From contig NZ_CP030848.1 in the NCBI RefSeq assembly GCF_008274825.1, forward strand, positions 310,001 through 374,000: a DNA stretch of 64,000 nt. Direction: 5' to 3'. A program made the position numbers and the translations under genes. Of this stretch, positions 63,702 through 64,000 are shown piece after piece. The DNA comes from Sphingobacterium hotanense. GTDB taxonomy: Bacteria; Bacteroidota; Bacteroidia; Sphingobacteriales; Sphingobacteriaceae. The first letter of the stretch is position 1. Each line of letters opens with the position of its first letter. Below the pieces are notes generated by a model. The model searched no databases and was not told where the DNA came from. It saw nothing but the letters and a program-made list of their open reading frames with translations.

Positions 63702-64000
63702 GCGATTTTTGCTCGCTGCGGTTTATGTTTTAAAGAGTAGAGCTGCAAATATTCAAGCTTTAACGATCAGGAATGTTCTCAGCAACTGAAGATCAATATC
63801 AAAATCCGATATCCTATTGAATCGTCCTCACCAGCAAGCAGCGAGGACGGTGAGGATTTTCGAACGGATAACCGTAGTTGAGTATAAAAGCTGTTTATAT
63901 AGACGAATTACTCCCCTGATAAATGGGGGGCTGGAATTCATTTCTCGATACGTCAATAAGAATTATAATGAAACACTCGTTATTTACGCTTTGTCTTAGT
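63702..64000. other. 3' flank of the last susD; possible terminator
   Basis: A dyad TCCTCACC (63825-63832)/GGTGAGGA (63849-63856) with a 16-base loop is followed by TTTT (63857-63860). This may be a weak terminator for the sigma/FecR/SusC/SusD locus. A 60-codon frame from 63817 to the window end overlaps it and shows no recognisable domain, so it is not called as a gene. Confidence 0.4.

Noticed and set aside
63817-63999. 60-codon frame at the right edge
   Set aside because: It overlaps a terminator-like dyad, lacks recognisable motifs and is open at the edge, so it cannot be supported.
1-64000. CRISPR arrays, tRNA or rRNA genes, insertion sequences with terminal repeats
   Set aside because: None was seen by eye; no regularly spaced repeats, cloverleaf candidates or transposase motifs were recognised.

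Overview
The window is chromosomal DNA from a member of the Bacteroidota, most likely a Sphingobacteriaceae (Sphingobacterium/Pedobacter-like). The evidence is four SusC/SusD pairs, ECF sigma/FecR (DUF4974) regulators, several TAnnTTTG-type promoter elements, and a heparinase-type glycan locus. No tRNA, rRNA, CRISPR array or intact insertion sequence was seen.

Layout. 1-3535 (+): end of a hybrid histidine kinase with three receiver domains, two single-domain response regulators and a CheR methyltransferase. 3579-4136 (-): a tiny ORF and a small membrane protein. 4652-9471 (+): a SusC/SusD pair with its own terminator. 9552-10938: no intact gene, but a frameshifted hipA toxin remnant. 10939-23552 (-): FecR, STN-type SusC, SusD, DUF4843 lipoprotein, PKD-like lipoprotein, TlpA-like thioredoxin and M16 metallopeptidase, probably a peptide or protein utilisation locus. 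Its ECF sigma gene is missing from the usual place next to fecR. 24536-31293 (+): an iron/xenosiderophore operon resembling xusABC, preceded by a consensus promoter and a run of hairpins. 32288-34622 (+): SDR oxidoreductase, Atu4866 protein and AraC regulator. 34904-35491 (-): an ECF sigma factor with no adjacent FecR, possibly the partner of the fecR at 22.3 kb split off by insertion of the plus-strand genes between them.

35.5-37.2 kb is gene-poor, with small ORFs and remnants. 37572-47391 (-) is a heparinase II/III locus (SusC, SusD, DUF4959/DUF5000-type lipoprotein, DUF4998 lipoprotein, heparinase) with two near-identical palindromic operators exactly 160 bp apart upstream of susC. 48340-51296 (+) groups a cold shock protein, a fatty acid desaturase and a DEAD-box RNA helicase, which fits cold adaptation. 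51.6-52.75 kb holds a clearly recognisable but destroyed GH3 beta-glucosidase gene. 53393-54613 (-) encodes an exported DUF1684/peptide deformylase fusion, divergent from ruvX, ybeY and an S24/S26 peptidase-like gene. 56624-63701 (+) is a complete sigma/FecR/SusC(STN)/SusD locus with a leader ORF abutting the sigma gene.

Altogether the window is an import and sensing region. Outer-membrane TonB-dependent transporters capture peptides, glycans or siderophores. Surface lipoproteins and periplasmic enzymes process them, and cell-surface signalling (STN-SusC to FecR to sigma) or palindrome-binding repressors switch the loci. Between the loci lie decayed genes, which suggests ongoing turnover. All functional assignments are from motif recognition by eye; no database search was run.
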